The notes below the pieces were generated by a model, which saw nothing but the letters and a program-made list of their open reading frames with translations, did no database searches and was not told the origin of the DNA. From the NCBI RefSeq assembly GCF_001112925.1, contig NZ_CPYD01000007.1:150083-214082 (forward strand): a stretch of 64,000 nucleotides of DNA. Reading direction: 5' to 3'. Within the stretch, counting starts at the first letter, position 1, and each line of letters opens with the position of its first letter. This stretch comes from Yersinia nurmii (GTDB lineage: Bacteria > Pseudomonadota > Gammaproteobacteria > Enterobacterales > Enterobacteriaceae). This document shows, piece by piece, positions 1 through 9,904 of the stretch. A program made the position numbers and the translations under genes.

Positions 1-72
1 GCTAATCCGAATATGATTATAGATAATAAATTTAAACCAAATAATCATCAGTTATGTAAATGTGACCCGCCT

Positions 73-609
73 TCAAAAACCATTCTCTTTTCGCTCGATA
101 CTGCGCTCGATTCGCGATAAAGCCTGACGACAACGCATTAACCGGCCCTCCAGCGCCGCCAGTTCTTTCTGGATTCGCTGCTGATCAACCAGACGGGTTT
201 GTTGTCCCAATTGACTTTCACGATCCTGAATCATGGCGATGATCCGTCGTTCATAATCCTGATGCTCTGCCAGTTTATGGTAAGGATCCTGGCTAACCTG
301 CCGTGGTTTGGGCTGATTTTTACGTAGTGTTTGGGTCGCGAGCTCTCTCTGTAAAGCTGAAATTTGCGCCACCAGCTTCTCTGCCAAAAAAGCCACCTGT
401 TCGGAGCGCTGTTCGGCGACGACTTGTTTCAATTGGGTCAGATTCTTGCGAACCTCCAGCAGATAATCCCGCAAACGCGTGCCGTGGTTACTGAAAAGAA
501 GCTGATCAAAACGAGCCTGAGCTGTAGGCGTGTGCGCCTGTGGGGCGATTTCTGCCGACAGTGCTTCAACCTGACTTTCAAGCACCTGTAACAATTTTTC
601 TGTGCTCAT
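73..609 (-). CDS. priC: Primosomal replication protein N'' (PriC)
   Basis: PriC helps reload the replicative helicase DnaB at stalled forks, in the DnaA-independent restart pathway. The product is 178 residues, close to the usual 175, and is rich in Gln, Arg and Glu. Its helical character and the basic segment around residues 95-105 (QPKPRQVSQDPYHKL) fit single-stranded DNA binding. The gene is divergent from ybaN, as in E. coli, with about 175 bp between them. The ATG at 609 is preceded on the minus strand by an AGGAGA ribosome binding site, which supports this start. The identification rests on overall sequence and synteny. Confidence 0.93.
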   Translation of the reverse strand: MSTEKLLQVLESQVEALSAEIAPQAHTPTAQARFDQLLFSNHGTRLRDYLLEVRKNLTQLKQVVAEQRSEQVAFLAEKLVAQISALQRELATQTLRKNQPKPRQVSQDPYHKLAEHQDYERRIIAMIQDRESQLGQQTRLVDQQRIQKELAALEGRLMRCRQALSRIERSIERKENGF

Positions 610-785
610 GGAATTTTCTCCTGATAGTCTTGGGGACTAGCTTGCCTTTGAACCCGCAGGGAAACAAGGAATAAGGACTGGTCTGATTAAATTGAATCAT
701 TAATCGGCTGGTGGTGAATCGGGTTAATGATAAAGTAATGATTAGTGTCGTTTTCAATGATGGTGAGAATAAATAAAGGGAGCTT

Positions 786-1166
786 ATGTCTCGTTGGTTG
801 TTAATCATCCTGGGATGGGCCGCCGTGGTCTTGGCTACCTTAGGCGTGGTATTACCGCTGTTACCTACCACACCATTTTTGCTATTAGCCGCTTGGTGTT
901 TCGCTCGCTCATCGCCGCGCTTCCATCAGTGGCTACTCTATCGTTCATGGTTTGGCAGCTATATTCGTAGCTGGCAGCAACATCGGGCGCTGCCACCGGG
1001 TGCCAAGTGGAAAGCGGTACTGATGACCCTCATCACTTTTGCCATATCCCTGTGGCTGGTCAAAATCTGGTGGGTAAGAATGCTATTAGCAATTATGCTT
1101 ATCGTTTTATTGATTTTCATGTTGCGGATGCCGGTTATTGACCTAACGCAACAAAAAAGGCGCTGA
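786..1166 (+). CDS. ybaN: DUF454 inner-membrane protein YbaN
   Basis: This is a 126-residue membrane protein of the DUF454 family with no established biochemical function. The N-terminal segment (about residues 3-37) is strongly hydrophobic and carries the family signature G(V)VLPLLPTTPFLLLAAWCF. A second hydrophobic pair lies at about residues 75-112 and is separated by a basic loop (HRALPPGAKWK). The position beside priC and upstream of apt is the same as in E. coli. An AGGGAGC site just before the ATG supports the start. The role is unknown. Confidence 0.9.
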   Translation: MSRWLLIILGWAAVVLATLGVVLPLLPTTPFLLLAAWCFARSSPRFHQWLLYRSWFGSYIRSWQQHRALPPGAKWKAVLMTLITFAISLWLVKIWWVRMLLAIMLIVLLIFMLRMPVIDLTQQKRR

Positions 1167-1349
1167 TTATCTGGCTCCGGTTGCATTTTTCCGTCAGTTT
1201 GAATAGATTTGAGCGTTTTCGTGCGCGGATTGCCCCATAGTCCCTGTTTAGGGCGTTAAAAGGGGTGGATGTATTCTGTCCCGGCGGTGTTTGATCGACA
1301 TCGGGTGGCCGCGTTTTAGTATGTTCAGCAGTTTTATCAGGCATAAATT

Positions 1350-1913
1350 ATGACCGCTACCGCACCTAATGCAGCACAACAGCTTCAGTATATTAAAGAC
1401 AGTATTGAAACTATCCCCGACTATCCAAAACCGGGCATACTGTTCCGCGATGTTACCAGCCTGTTGGATAATCCTTTGGCTTACGCTTCCAGTATCGAAC
1501 TGCTGGTAGAACGTTATCTGGACGCTGGCGTCACCAAAGTTGTAGGTACCGAAGCCCGTGGCTTCCTGTTCGGCGCGCCGGTTGCATTGGCTCTGGGCGT
1601 AGGTTTTGTTCCGGTCCGTAAGCCCGGCAAGCTGCCGCGTGAAACCATTAGCGAAACCTATGAACTGGAATACGGCACCGATAAGCTGGAAATTCACACC
1701 GATAGCATTAAACCGGGTGATAAAGTTCTGGTTATCGACGATCTGTTAGCGACAGGCGGCACCATTGAGGCGACGGCTAAATTGATTCACCGTCTGAAAG
1801 GTGAAGTGGTTGCTGCGGCATTTATTATCAATCTGCCGGAGTTGGGCGGTGAAAAACGCCTGACGGAACAAGGTATTGATTGCTACAGCCTGGTCTCTTT
1901 CGACGGCCATTAA
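1350..1913 (+). CDS. apt: Adenine phosphoribosyltransferase
   Basis: Apt salvages adenine by joining it to PRPP to give AMP in the cytosol. The 187-residue protein has the type I phosphoribosyltransferase PRPP loop [13 protein letters not shown] at about residues 128-140. The adenine-site region is [14 protein letters not shown] at about residues 29-42, and the motif EARGFLFG is near residue 69. Length is standard. In E. coli dnaX follows directly; here a tct transporter locus intervenes. The apt stop is followed by a hairpin at 1946-1973 that could stop transcription from either side. Confidence 0.97.
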   Translation: MTATAPNAAQQLQYIKDSIETIPDYPKPGILFRDVTSLLDNPLAYASSIELLVERYLDAGVTKVVGTEARGFLFGAPVALALGVGFVPVRKPGKLPRETISETYELEYGTDKLEIHTDSIKPGDKVLVIDDLLATGGTIEATAKLIHRLKGEVVAAAFIINLPELGGEKRLTEQGIDCYSLVSFDGH

Positions 1914-1945
1914 TTTGGCTATGTTTTTTGGCAATCGGTAAAAAA

Positions 1946-1973
1946 GGCCTCGTTACTGAAATAGCACGAGGCC
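1946..1973 (-). terminator. Hairpin terminator shared by tctA and apt
   Basis: The 8-bp arms GGCCTCGT and ACGAGGCC are separated by a 12-nt loop. On the minus strand the hairpin is followed by a run of five T, so it fits best as the rho-independent terminator of the tctCBA operon. It also lies downstream of apt, but the plus strand lacks a good T tract. Confidence 0.65.
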
Positions 1974-2096
1974 CAGTGACTTCTATATTGCTGTCTGATT
2001 GATCACTGTCTGACGGCACCTTCAGCTAACCATACTTTCTGTTAGCAATATTCTCAATTAACAATACTCGCGGCGAATAGCACGTCTATCTGATGA

Positions 2097-3614
2097 TTAC
2101 ACATTGGCATTTGCCGGTGATTTTTGTCGACGTTTACGCCAACGCCTTAATATCAAAGGTAATATCAATACTGCCACGGCCAGACCCAATAAGGTTTGGG
2201 CGATTGCGCCATGCCATAAGATACTGAAATCTCCGTTACTAATGGAAAGTGCGCGTCGTAAATTCTGCTCAAGCATTTCTCCCAGAACAAAGCCTAAAAT
2301 CAGCGGTGACATCGGGAAATTCATTTTTCGCAGCAGATAGCCAAAGACGCCCAGTCCAACCATTAAGACCAGATCAAATGTGGTGCTGTGTACCGCATAT
2401 ACCCCGACAGCAGAAACGGCGGCGATCGCCGGCACTAAAAACCATAGGGGAATTGTGAGCATGCGGGTGAAAAAACCGACCAATGGCAGATTCATCAACA
2501 GCAACATCACGTTGGCAATCAGTAGCGAAGCAATCAATCCCCAGACGATATCCGGTTGCTCGGTAAACATGGCTGGCCCCGGCGTGATGTTATACAGCGT
2601 CAATGCGCCCATCATCACCGCCGTGGTGCCTGAACCGGGCACGCCCAGTGTCAGCATTGGAATAAACGAACCGCAGGCCGAGGCATTGTTGGCCGCTTCC
2701 GGTGCTGCTACGCCGCGAATATCTCCTTTGCCGAAGCTTTCGCTATTGCCGCTGATTTTTTTCTCTGTCATGTAGGTCAGCGCGCTGGCAATGGTGGCCC
2801 CAGCACCGGGCAGAATACCCACGAAGAAACCAATCACGGAAGAACGCAGTGTTGGCCCCACGCATTCCGCCGCCTCTTTACGGTTAAATAACAGACGGCC
2901 AGTTTTTCGCACCAGTTTTTGCCCGGTGCTGGTGCTTTCCAGCATCAGCAAAATTTCGCTGACCGAGAACAGACCAATCACCACCACGATAAACTGAATG
3001 CCGTCAGAGAGATGGACGCTGTCAAAGGTGAATCGATATACCCCGGTGTTGGCATCCACGCCCACCGTTGCCAGCCCCAAACCGATTAATGCTGCCAATA
3101 GTGATTTAATCGGATTCTGGCTCATCATGCTGCCCAGACAAGCAATGGCGAACACCATCAGTGCAAAATACTCTGCCGGACCGAATGAGAGCGACCATTG
3201 TGCCAGCAACGGTGCAAACAGAATAATGCCGCCAATGGCTATGATTGAGCCGACGAAGGAACTTACCGCTGAGATAGACAGTGCAATGCCTGCGCGTCCT
3301 TGCTGCGCCATGGGATAGCCGTCGAGCGCGGTCATAATCGCTGCCGCATCGCCGGGGACATTCAGTAATATCGAGGAGATGCGTCCGCCGTATTCACAGC
3401 CGATATAAACCGTTGCCAGTAAAATCAGGGCAGATTCTGCTGGCAGCTTTAAGGCAAACGCCAGAGGTAGCAAAATCGCCACGCCATTGATTGGCCCAAG
3501 GCCGGGTAGCAGGCCAACGATGGTGCCGATAAAGCAACCAATTAGGGCAATCATCAGGTTTTGTGGCACTAATGCCACTTCAAACCCTTGGGATAAATAC
3601 ATCCAAGTTTCCAT
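2097..3614 (-). CDS. tctA: Tripartite tricarboxylate transporter, large permease TctA
   Basis: TctA is the main membrane channel of the TTT family and moves citrate-like carboxylates with cation symport. The 505-residue protein is hydrophobic throughout, with about 12 membrane spans. It carries the family motif GLLPGLGPINGVAILLP near residue 35 and a repeated version, GILPGAGATIASALTYM, near residue 275. It is the last gene of a tctC-tctB-tctA operon, only 10 bp after tctB. The substrate cannot be read from sequence; citrate or another tricarboxylate is the family default. It ends with a basic tail. Confidence 0.95.
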   Translation of the reverse strand: METWMYLSQGFEVALVPQNLMIALIGCFIGTIVGLLPGLGPINGVAILLPLAFALKLPAESALILLATVYIGCEYGGRISSILLNVPGDAAAIMTALDGYPMAQQGRAGIALSISAVSSFVGSIIAIGGIILFAPLLAQWSLSFGPAEYFALMVFAIACLGSMMSQNPIKSLLAALIGLGLATVGVDANTGVYRFTFDSVHLSDGIQFIVVVIGLFSVSEILLMLESTSTGQKLVRKTGRLLFNRKEAAECVGPTLRSSVIGFFVGILPGAGATIASALTYMTEKKISGNSESFGKGDIRGVAAPEAANNASACGSFIPMLTLGVPGSGTTAVMMGALTLYNITPGPAMFTEQPDIVWGLIASLLIANVMLLLMNLPLVGFFTRMLTIPLWFLVPAIAAVSAVGVYAVHSTTFDLVLMVGLGVFGYLLRKMNFPMSPLILGFVLGEMLEQNLRRALSISNGDFSILWHGAIAQTLLGLAVAVLILPLILRRWRKRRQKSPANANV

Positions 3615-3624
3615 TATTGCCTCG

Positions 3625-4056
3625 TTAGTTCAGCCAAACGCCGAGCGGTAAGGTGACATCCAGTAAGTGGTCAAAGGCATAAAATAAAGCAATACCGATA
3701 ACGACCGCCGATAGCAGCGCTTGAATCAGACTGGCCTGGAACAACAGCGCTATGCTGAAGGTCAGCAAAGCCGTCGCGAGTGGAAATCCGAGCCATTCGA
3801 ATCCCCAGCCATACAGCACCAGCGTAATGATCATCACCAGCAGACGCTGTAATACTTTACTGTGCGGCCAGGAAATGGTTTCCGGCTTGCGCAGCAGTAA
3901 TAGCACTGCACACAGAGTCATTAACGCCAGAATAGCGATAGGAAAAGGCCTTGGCCCCAGCGGTTCATAGCTGTATTCGCTTTGAATTCCCCAGCCGATA
4001 AACAAGCCGCTGACGCACAGCAGAATCCAGATACCGGCAAAAATGCGGTCGCTCAT
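3625..4056 (-). CDS. tctB: Tripartite tricarboxylate transporter, small permease TctB
   Basis: TctB is the small membrane subunit that works with TctA and the binding protein TctC. The 143-residue protein has four predicted membrane spans (about residues 5-25, 38-55, 70-90 and 98-128), which is the family pattern. Small permeases of this family diverge quickly, so the call leans on length, topology and its place between tctC (13 bp upstream) and tctA (10 bp downstream). Confidence 0.93.
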   Translation of the reverse strand: MSDRIFAGIWILLCVSGLFIGWGIQSEYSYEPLGPRPFPIAILALMTLCAVLLLLRKPETISWPHSKVLQRLLVMIITLVLYGWGFEWLGFPLATALLTFSIALLFQASLIQALLSAVVIGIALFYAFDHLLDVTLPLGVWLN

Positions 4057-4069
4057 TATCTACCTCCGA

Positions 4070-5050
4070 TTACTTAGCTAAACCAAAGGCTTTGGCTTGT
4101 TCACGGTATTGTTCAACCTGATTTTTGACGTAAGTATCCAATGCTTTGCCGCTTAGATTGAATTCAAACAGCCCACGCAAATCGCGCTGTTTTTTAAACT
4201 CTTCGGTTTGAGTCAATGTGTTAAAGGTGTTAATCCACCATTGGTATTCTTCTTCAGTCACTTTTGGCCCTAAATAGAAACCGCGAATAATTGGCCACAC
4301 GAGATTGAAGCCTTGCTCTTTGGCCGTAGGAATATCAGCCAGTTGGCCGGGCAGACGCTGTTCGGAATACACCGCCAGCACGCGCAGTTTGTCACCGCTT
4401 AAATAAGGCACCATTTCGCTTAAATCACCGGACACTGCCTGAATATGGTTACCCAGCAGCGCCGTTACCGGCTCGCCGCCGCCTTCAAAGGCGACGTAGC
4501 GCATTTTGTGAGGATCAACGCCGACTTCGCGCGCCAGCAACGCGGTTTTCATCCAATCCTGACTTCCAATGGATGCTCCGGCGCCAAATACCACGCTGTT
4601 TGGATCTTTCTTGAACGCATCCATCAGATCTTTCAGCGTTTTATATGGAGAGTCGCTGCGTACCGCGATCATGCCGTAATCGGTGCCAACCGCAGCCAGC
4701 CACTTCACGTCGTTCGCGTTATAACGGCCGAATTTGTTTTGCGACAGGTTAAGCAGCGATCCGCCGGAAAATGCCACGACGGTGCCGAATTCCGCCGGGC
4801 GCTGTGCCACTATGGCGTTATAGGCGACGGCACCAACGCCGCCAGGCATGTAGGTGACGCGCATTGGGCGGTCAATGGCTTTGGTTTCCTGTAGGGAAAC
4901 CTGAATCAATTTGCAGGTTAAATCAAAACCGCCGCCGGGCTTGGCGGGAGCAATACATTCGGTGCGTTTCGGTGGTTCTATCGCCAAAACTTGTTGTGCG
5001 GCTAACATCAGGACGGAAGCGGTGAGAGCACGGGTAATGATATTTTTCAT
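4070..5050 (-). CDS. tctC: Periplasmic tricarboxylate-binding protein TctC
   Basis: This is the extracytoplasmic solute receptor of the TTT transporter (Bug/TctC family), which captures the carboxylate and delivers it to TctA/TctB. I start it at the ATG at 5050, giving a signal peptide (MKNIITRALTASVLMLAAQQ, cleavage after VLA). The longer alternative at 5077 would add nine residues before the signal. The mature part opens with ECIAPAKPGGGFD, the substrate-loop motif of the family, and contains the FGAGASIGSQDW region near residue 165. It is the first gene of tctCBA and is divergent from tctD, so it is probably the controlled gene. Confidence 0.95.
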   Translation of the reverse strand: MKNIITRALTASVLMLAAQQVLAIEPPKRTECIAPAKPGGGFDLTCKLIQVSLQETKAIDRPMRVTYMPGGVGAVAYNAIVAQRPAEFGTVVAFSGGSLLNLSQNKFGRYNANDVKWLAAVGTDYGMIAVRSDSPYKTLKDLMDAFKKDPNSVVFGAGASIGSQDWMKTALLAREVGVDPHKMRYVAFEGGGEPVTALLGNHIQAVSGDLSEMVPYLSGDKLRVLAVYSEQRLPGQLADIPTAKEQGFNLVWPIIRGFYLGPKVTEEEYQWWINTFNTLTQTEEFKKQRDLRGLFEFNLSGKALDTYVKNQVEQYREQAKAFGLAK

Positions 5051-5126
5051 AGCGATTCCTAAGTTATTTTCTAACAAACTGTGAGCCTTCCCGCGATTGC
5101 GAGGTTGCTGAATTGTTAAAACAATA

Positions 5127-5145
5127 ACCTTTCAGTTACCTTTCA
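5127..5145. promoter_or_regulatory. Candidate TctD operator: 11-bp-period direct repeat
   Basis: In the 123-bp divergent region between tctC and tctD, ACCTTTCA occurs twice with an 11-bp period (5127-5134 and 5138-5145). OmpR/PhoB-type regulators such as TctD bind tandem half-sites of this spacing. A perfect palindrome ATTGTT-AA-AACAAT at 5112-5125 sits just beside it. The assignment to TctD is inference. Confidence 0.5.
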
Positions 5146-5173
5146 ACGGTCAGGAAAAAGTACAGGATGTGAT

Positions 5174-5848
5174 ATGCGTCTCTTGTTGGTAGAAGATCAT
5201 CCCGAATTATCCCATTGGTTACAGAAGGCTTTGACTCACGCGGGTTTTGCCGTGGATATCGCCAATGATGGAATTGAAGCCGAGCATTTGCTGCAAAACG
5301 AAAGCTATGCCTTAGTCGTTTTGGACGTTGCCTTGCCGCGATTGAATGGATTGGAGGTATTAGCCCGGCTACGTAAACGCGGACAAACTTTGCCAGTATT
5401 ATTGCTGACGGCGCGTACAGAGGTAGCAGATCGGGTAAAAGGTCTGAATCTGGGTGCAGATGATTATCTCACCAAGCCTTTTGAACTCGATGAACTGGAG
5501 GCGCGCATTCGCGCTTTACTGCGACGCAGTGTGGGCGTTACTCAGCAAGCTCTGCAATTTGGTTCTCTGACTTATCATGATGAGGGATATTTTTTACTGG
5601 ACGATAAACCCTTGGCGCTGACGCCTCGAGAGCTTGCGGTATTGACCACGCTGATGCATCGTCGCGGGCGGCCGGTGGCAAAACAGCAATTATTTGAGCA
5701 GGTTTTCACTCTGTCGGATGAAGCTAACCCGGAAAGTATTGAGCTGTATGTTCATCGGTTGCGTAAAAAATTGCTGGGGAGCGATGTGTCTATCATGACA
5801 TTGCGCGGATTAGGATACAGTCTGGAAAGCGAACATGGGCAGGGCTAA
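5174..5848 (+). CDS. tctD: Response regulator TctD, OmpR family
   Basis: TctD is the transcriptional activator of the tricarboxylate transport operon. The receiver domain covers residues 1-115, with the acidic pocket ED at 7-8, the phosphoacceptor D51 and K101 in LTKPF. A winged-helix DNA-binding domain follows at about residues 125-220, containing LTPRELAVLTTL and the closing IMTLRGLGYSL. It faces tctC across a short promoter region and overlaps the sensor gene downstream by 14 bp, so the two are co-translated. Confidence 0.95.
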   Translation: MRLLLVEDHPELSHWLQKALTHAGFAVDIANDGIEAEHLLQNESYALVVLDVALPRLNGLEVLARLRKRGQTLPVLLLTARTEVADRVKGLNLGADDYLTKPFELDELEARIRALLRRSVGVTQQALQFGSLTYHDEGYFLLDDKPLALTPRELAVLTTLMHRRGRPVAKQQLFEQVFTLSDEANPESIELYVHRLRKKLLGSDVSIMTLRGLGYSLESEHGQG

Positions 5849-7280
5849 AGGTGCAGGCCTGACAGCGCCGCGTTCGTTATTCCATCAATTATTGGTTTTT
5901 TTCGCTCTACCTTTACTGATTCTCGGCGGCCTTTCGATTTATACCCATTATATCAGCGCGATGAATGCGGCAACGCTGGCTTACGATCGCTCGTTGTTGG
6001 CCTCGGCCAGAACCGTGGCGGAACGGCTGGTAGTGAGAAACGGCCGTTTAGAAGTGGATGTGCCTTACATTGTCCTAGATAGTTTCGAACGTAACATGAA
6101 TGATCAGCTTTATTATCAAGTCATTACACCGGAAGGCAAGAGCATTGCCGGTTACGATGATTTACCGCCGTTGCCGCCCAATACGCCGCGCTCGAATCTT
6201 TATCCCGCATTGGTACATTTTTATGATGCTCATTATGATGGAAAGCCGATTCGCGTGGCGGCGCTGTATCAGCCAGTTAACGAAGAGGGCGTAATGGGGA
6301 TGGTGTTGGTGCTCGTGGCCGAAACGCTGGCATCGCGGCATAATCTGGCGCAACAGATTATGGTCTCTGCGGTGCTCACTCAGGGGGCCTTAGTGTTATT
6401 CACGCTGGCTATGGCTTATCTGCTGTTGAAGCGAATTCTTAAGCCGCTACGTAAACTTTCCAGCCTGATGTTACTGCGCGATCCCGGTGAGTTAACGCCA
6501 CTGCCTAAAATTCTCCCTTGGTCTGAAATGGCACCGTTGCTGCTGGCATTTAACCGCTATATCCAGCGGCTGAGGGAAATGGTTGAGCGTCAGGGGCGAT
6601 TCAGCGCCGATGCTTCTCACCAGCTGCGTACGCCTCTGGCGGTGCTGAAAACTCAGGCTGCAGTGGCTCTGGCTAGTAACGAACCGGCTCAATGGCGTGA
6701 GAGCCTACAGGCGATGAAACATACTCTAGATAACACGGTGGCGCTGACTGACCGTCTGTTACAGCTCTCCCGCGTTAAAGTGGTCGAACGAACTCTGCAA
6801 CCCGTAAATCTCTCACAATTATTGCGGGACGCTTGTTTTGCCCGTTTGCCGCAGGCGCGTAGCAAGCAGATTGATTTGGGTTATGAGAGTGATGGCGAGT
6901 ACCAAATTGCAGGGGATGGGCTGCTGCTGACCGAACTGTGCGATAACCTGTTGGATAACGCCTTGAAATACACGCCAGACGGTGGAACGGTCACTGCCCG
7001 CTTGCGTCAGGATCGGCATGTCGATCAATGTATTTTGGAAATTGAAGACAGTGGCCCCGGTATTGCCAATAACGAAACGGAACAGGCGCTTATTCCATTT
7101 CATCGTTTGGATAACGTTGGCGAACAGTCCGGAGCCGGCCTGGGGCTAGCGTTAGTCAAAGATATTGCTATTTACCATCAAAGCCATCTAGAGCTTTTGA
7201 GTGGAGAAAGTCTGGGCGGACTGCTGGTCCGCATCCGTTTTCATTTATTGGCTCAATTTGTTGGTAAGCTTAATGGTTAA
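5835..7280 (+). CDS. tctE: Sensor histidine kinase TctE
   Basis: This is the membrane sensor kinase that phosphorylates TctD in response to external tricarboxylate. The 481-residue protein has one membrane span at about 18-38, a periplasmic sensor region, a second span at about 176-198, a dimerisation domain with the phosphorylated H262 in ASHQLRTPLAV, and an ATPase domain with N, G1 and G2 boxes (DNLLDNALKYTP, EDSGPGI, GAGLGLALVK). The ATG at 5835 lies within the end of tctD; a GTG at 5850 is an alternative start. Confidence 0.93.
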   Translation: MGRAKGAGLTAPRSLFHQLLVFFALPLLILGGLSIYTHYISAMNAATLAYDRSLLASARTVAERLVVRNGRLEVDVPYIVLDSFERNMNDQLYYQVITPEGKSIAGYDDLPPLPPNTPRSNLYPALVHFYDAHYDGKPIRVAALYQPVNEEGVMGMVLVLVAETLASRHNLAQQIMVSAVLTQGALVLFTLAMAYLLLKRILKPLRKLSSLMLLRDPGELTPLPKILPWSEMAPLLLAFNRYIQRLREMVERQGRFSADASHQLRTPLAVLKTQAAVALASNEPAQWRESLQAMKHTLDNTVALTDRLLQLSRVKVVERTLQPVNLSQLLRDACFARLPQARSKQIDLGYESDGEYQIAGDGLLLTELCDNLLDNALKYTPDGGTVTARLRQDRHVDQCILEIEDSGPGIANNETEQALIPFHRLDNVGEQSGAGLGLALVKDIAIYHQSHLELLSGESLGGLLVRIRFHLLAQFVGKLNG

Positions 7281-7570
7281 TAAAATCGCTGTATCAGGCT
7301 TTCAATCATTGTGTGCTACGAGCGGAGAAGGGCGCGCAGCTAAATCAGGCTTAATTATGCTGAAATGGGATGTTCAAAGTAATAGGAATGACAATCAACG
7401 TACTGGTACAGTATAGTGATAGATGGTATGGGTATAATTTTGACGGTGTCGACAGGTTATACCTTGGTAGTAAAGGTGAATGAAAACAATCCAGTATGAA
7501 ATATAAGCGGTAACGGTGTTTTTGTTTTTTCTGTATAAATGGTCTTCTCAATCTCAGCGATGAAGTATTA

Positions 7571-9517
7571 ATGAGCTATCAGGTCCTTGCCCGCAAGTGG
7601 CGTCCCCAAACTTTTGCTGAAGTTGTTGGTCAGGAACATGTTCTGACAGCGCTGGCTAATGGCCTTTCGTTAGGACGGATTCATCACGCCTATCTTTTCT
7701 CCGGTACTCGCGGTGTCGGTAAGACCTCTATTGCTCGTTTATTGGCAAAGGGGCTGAACTGTGAAATCGGTATTACCGCTACGCCATGTGGTCAATGCGC
7801 CAACTGCCTGGAAATTGAGCAGGGGCGTTTCGTCGATCTGATTGAGATCGATGCTGCTTCGCGCACCAAAGTGGAAGATACGCGCGAACTGCTGGATAAC
7901 GTGCAATATGCGCCAGCGCGCGGCCGCTTTAAAGTTTATCTTATCGATGAAGTGCACATGCTTTCCCGCCACAGTTTCAACGCCCTGTTGAAAACGCTGG
8001 AAGAGCCGCCTTCACACGTAAAATTCCTGCTGGCGACGACGGATCCGCAGAAATTACCAGTGACGATCCTTTCCCGCTGCCTGCAATTTCATCTGAAAGC
8101 GCTGGATGTGGAACAAATCCGAGCTCAGCTTGAAAAAGTGCTTCAGGCTGAGCAAATCGACAGCGATGCTCGCGCGTTACAACTGCTGGCACGCGCGGCC
8201 GATGGCAGTATGCGCGATGCTCTGAGCCTGACCGATCAGGCGGTATCTATGGGGCAGGGGCAGGTGACCACTTCGACGGTCAGCCAGATGCTGGGAACCT
8301 TGGATGATGAACAGCCGCTGGCGATAATCGAAGCGCTGGTAAGCGCCGATGGTGCGCGGGTGATGGCGCAGATAGAACAGGCGGCGTCACGCGGTGTAGA
8401 TTGGGAAAACCTGCTGGTTGAAACGCTCAGTCTGTTACATCGCATCGCAATGATTCAATTGCTGCCATCCATGCTGGATAATCATTACGCAGAAATCGAA
8501 CCGCGTTTACGTGAATTGGCGCGTACTTTGCCGCCAACGGATATTCAGCTGTATTACCAGACATTGCTGGTGGGGCGTAAAGAGCTGGCTTATGCGCCGG
8601 ATCGCCGTATGGGTGTTGAAATGACGTTGTTACGTGCTCTGGCTTTCCACCCAAAAGCGGTTATCGCCGAGCCGGAAGTTATTTCGCAGATTCCCTCCCC
8701 GATCGCTGCGCCAACTCATGCTATACCACAGCGTAACGCCGCGCCGCAGCCGGTAACGTCAACACTAGCTCGGGAAGAACCAACGCCGCCCGCATCGGTG
8801 CCAGAATCCACCGCTCAGCTATTGCAGGCGCGAACCCAGCTTTTACGACAGCATGGGACATCCAGCCCAAAAAAGAATGAGCCGGCAGCGCCTGACAAAG
8901 CGCGGCCGGCAATCTCGGCTCTGGAGCGATTGGCTTCAGTAACCGAGCGTAGTCAGCAGCGTCAGGCTGCCAAAGTCACTGAGGCGAAACCGAGTAAGAA
9001 AGAGGCGTATCGCTGGAAAGCGCAAAATGAACCTGAAGCACCACCGGAGCCGGTTGCTACGCCTAAAGCGTTACGTTCGGCGCTAGAACATGAGAAAACG
9101 CCGGAGCTATCGGCAAAATTAGCGGAAGAGGCGATTCTTCGCGACCCTTGGGCGGCGGAGATTAATCAGCTACAGATCCCTAAATTGGTTCAGCAGTTGG
9201 CGCTGAATGCATTTAAACAACAGATAGAACCGGGTAATATTTGCCTTCACCTGCGTTCGTCTCAGCGCCATCTGAATTCACCGTCCGCGCAGAAAGTGTT
9301 GACGGAAGCGTTAAGCGGGTTGTACGGCAGCCCGGTTGAACTGAGCGTGATTGAAGACGACAATCCAGCGGAATTAACGCCGTTGGAATGGCGACAGGCA
9401 ATTTATGAAGAGAAGCTGGCGCAGTCGCGTCAGTCGATTCTTACGGATAAGAATATTCAGACTCTGCGTCGATTCTTTGATGCCGAGCTGGATGAAGAAA
9501 GTATCCGACCTATTTAA
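7571..9517 (+). CDS. dnaX: DNA polymerase III subunits tau and gamma
   Basis: DnaX is the ATPase core of the sliding-clamp loader. The 648-residue tau form has an AAA+ domain with Walker A GTRGVGKT at residues 45-52, zinc-binding cysteines 64, 73, 76 and 79, and the DEVH Walker B near residue 127. The C-terminal region from about residue 500 binds DnaB and the polymerase alpha subunit. A slippery heptamer at 8869-8875 lets some ribosomes shift to -1 and stop at 8880, giving a gamma form of 436 residues. The gene is followed by ybaB and recR in the conserved order. Confidence 0.97.
   Translation: MSYQVLARKWRPQTFAEVVGQEHVLTALANGLSLGRIHHAYLFSGTRGVGKTSIARLLAKGLNCEIGITATPCGQCANCLEIEQGRFVDLIEIDAASRTKVEDTRELLDNVQYAPARGRFKVYLIDEVHMLSRHSFNALLKTLEEPPSHVKFLLATTDPQKLPVTILSRCLQFHLKALDVEQIRAQLEKVLQAEQIDSDARALQLLARAADGSMRDALSLTDQAVSMGQGQVTTSTVSQMLGTLDDEQPLAIIEALVSADGARVMAQIEQAASRGVDWENLLVETLSLLHRIAMIQLLPSMLDNHYAEIEPRLRELARTLPPTDIQLYYQTLLVGRKELAYAPDRRMGVEMTLLRALAFHPKAVIAEPEVISQIPSPIAAPTHAIPQRNAAPQPVTSTLAREEPTPPASVPESTAQLLQARTQLLRQHGTSSPKKNEPAAPDKARPAISALERLASVTERSQQRQAAKVTEAKPSKKEAYRWKAQNEPEAPPEPVATPKALRSALEHEKTPELSAKLAEEAILRDPWAAEINQLQIPKLVQQLALNAFKQQIEPGNICLHLRSSQRHLNSPSAQKVLTEALSGLYGSPVELSVIEDDNPAELTPLEWRQAIYEEKLAQSRQSILTDKNIQTLRRFFDAELDEESIRPI
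8869..8910 (+). promoter_or_regulatory. Programmed -1 frameshift site in dnaX
   Basis: The heptamer A AAA AAG (8869-8875) is followed in the -1 frame by GAA and a TGA at 8878-8880. Directly downstream, 8881-8891 and 8900-8910 form a GC-rich stem (one A/G mismatch) with an 8-nt loop. A GGGA motif about 10-15 nt upstream may act as the Shine-Dalgarno-like stimulator. The layout is the same as the E. coli dnaX signal that makes gamma. Confidence 0.93.
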
Positions 9518-9562
9518 TCGCTGCGGTACGTGCATGGTGCACAGACGCGGCCCTTGCTGTGA

Positions 9563-9903
<341 letters not shown>

Positions 9904-9904
<1 letters not shown>

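Noticed and set aside
1..72. Possible gene end at the left edge
   Set aside because: The 72 bases before priC are AT-rich and contain no supported frame or RNA.
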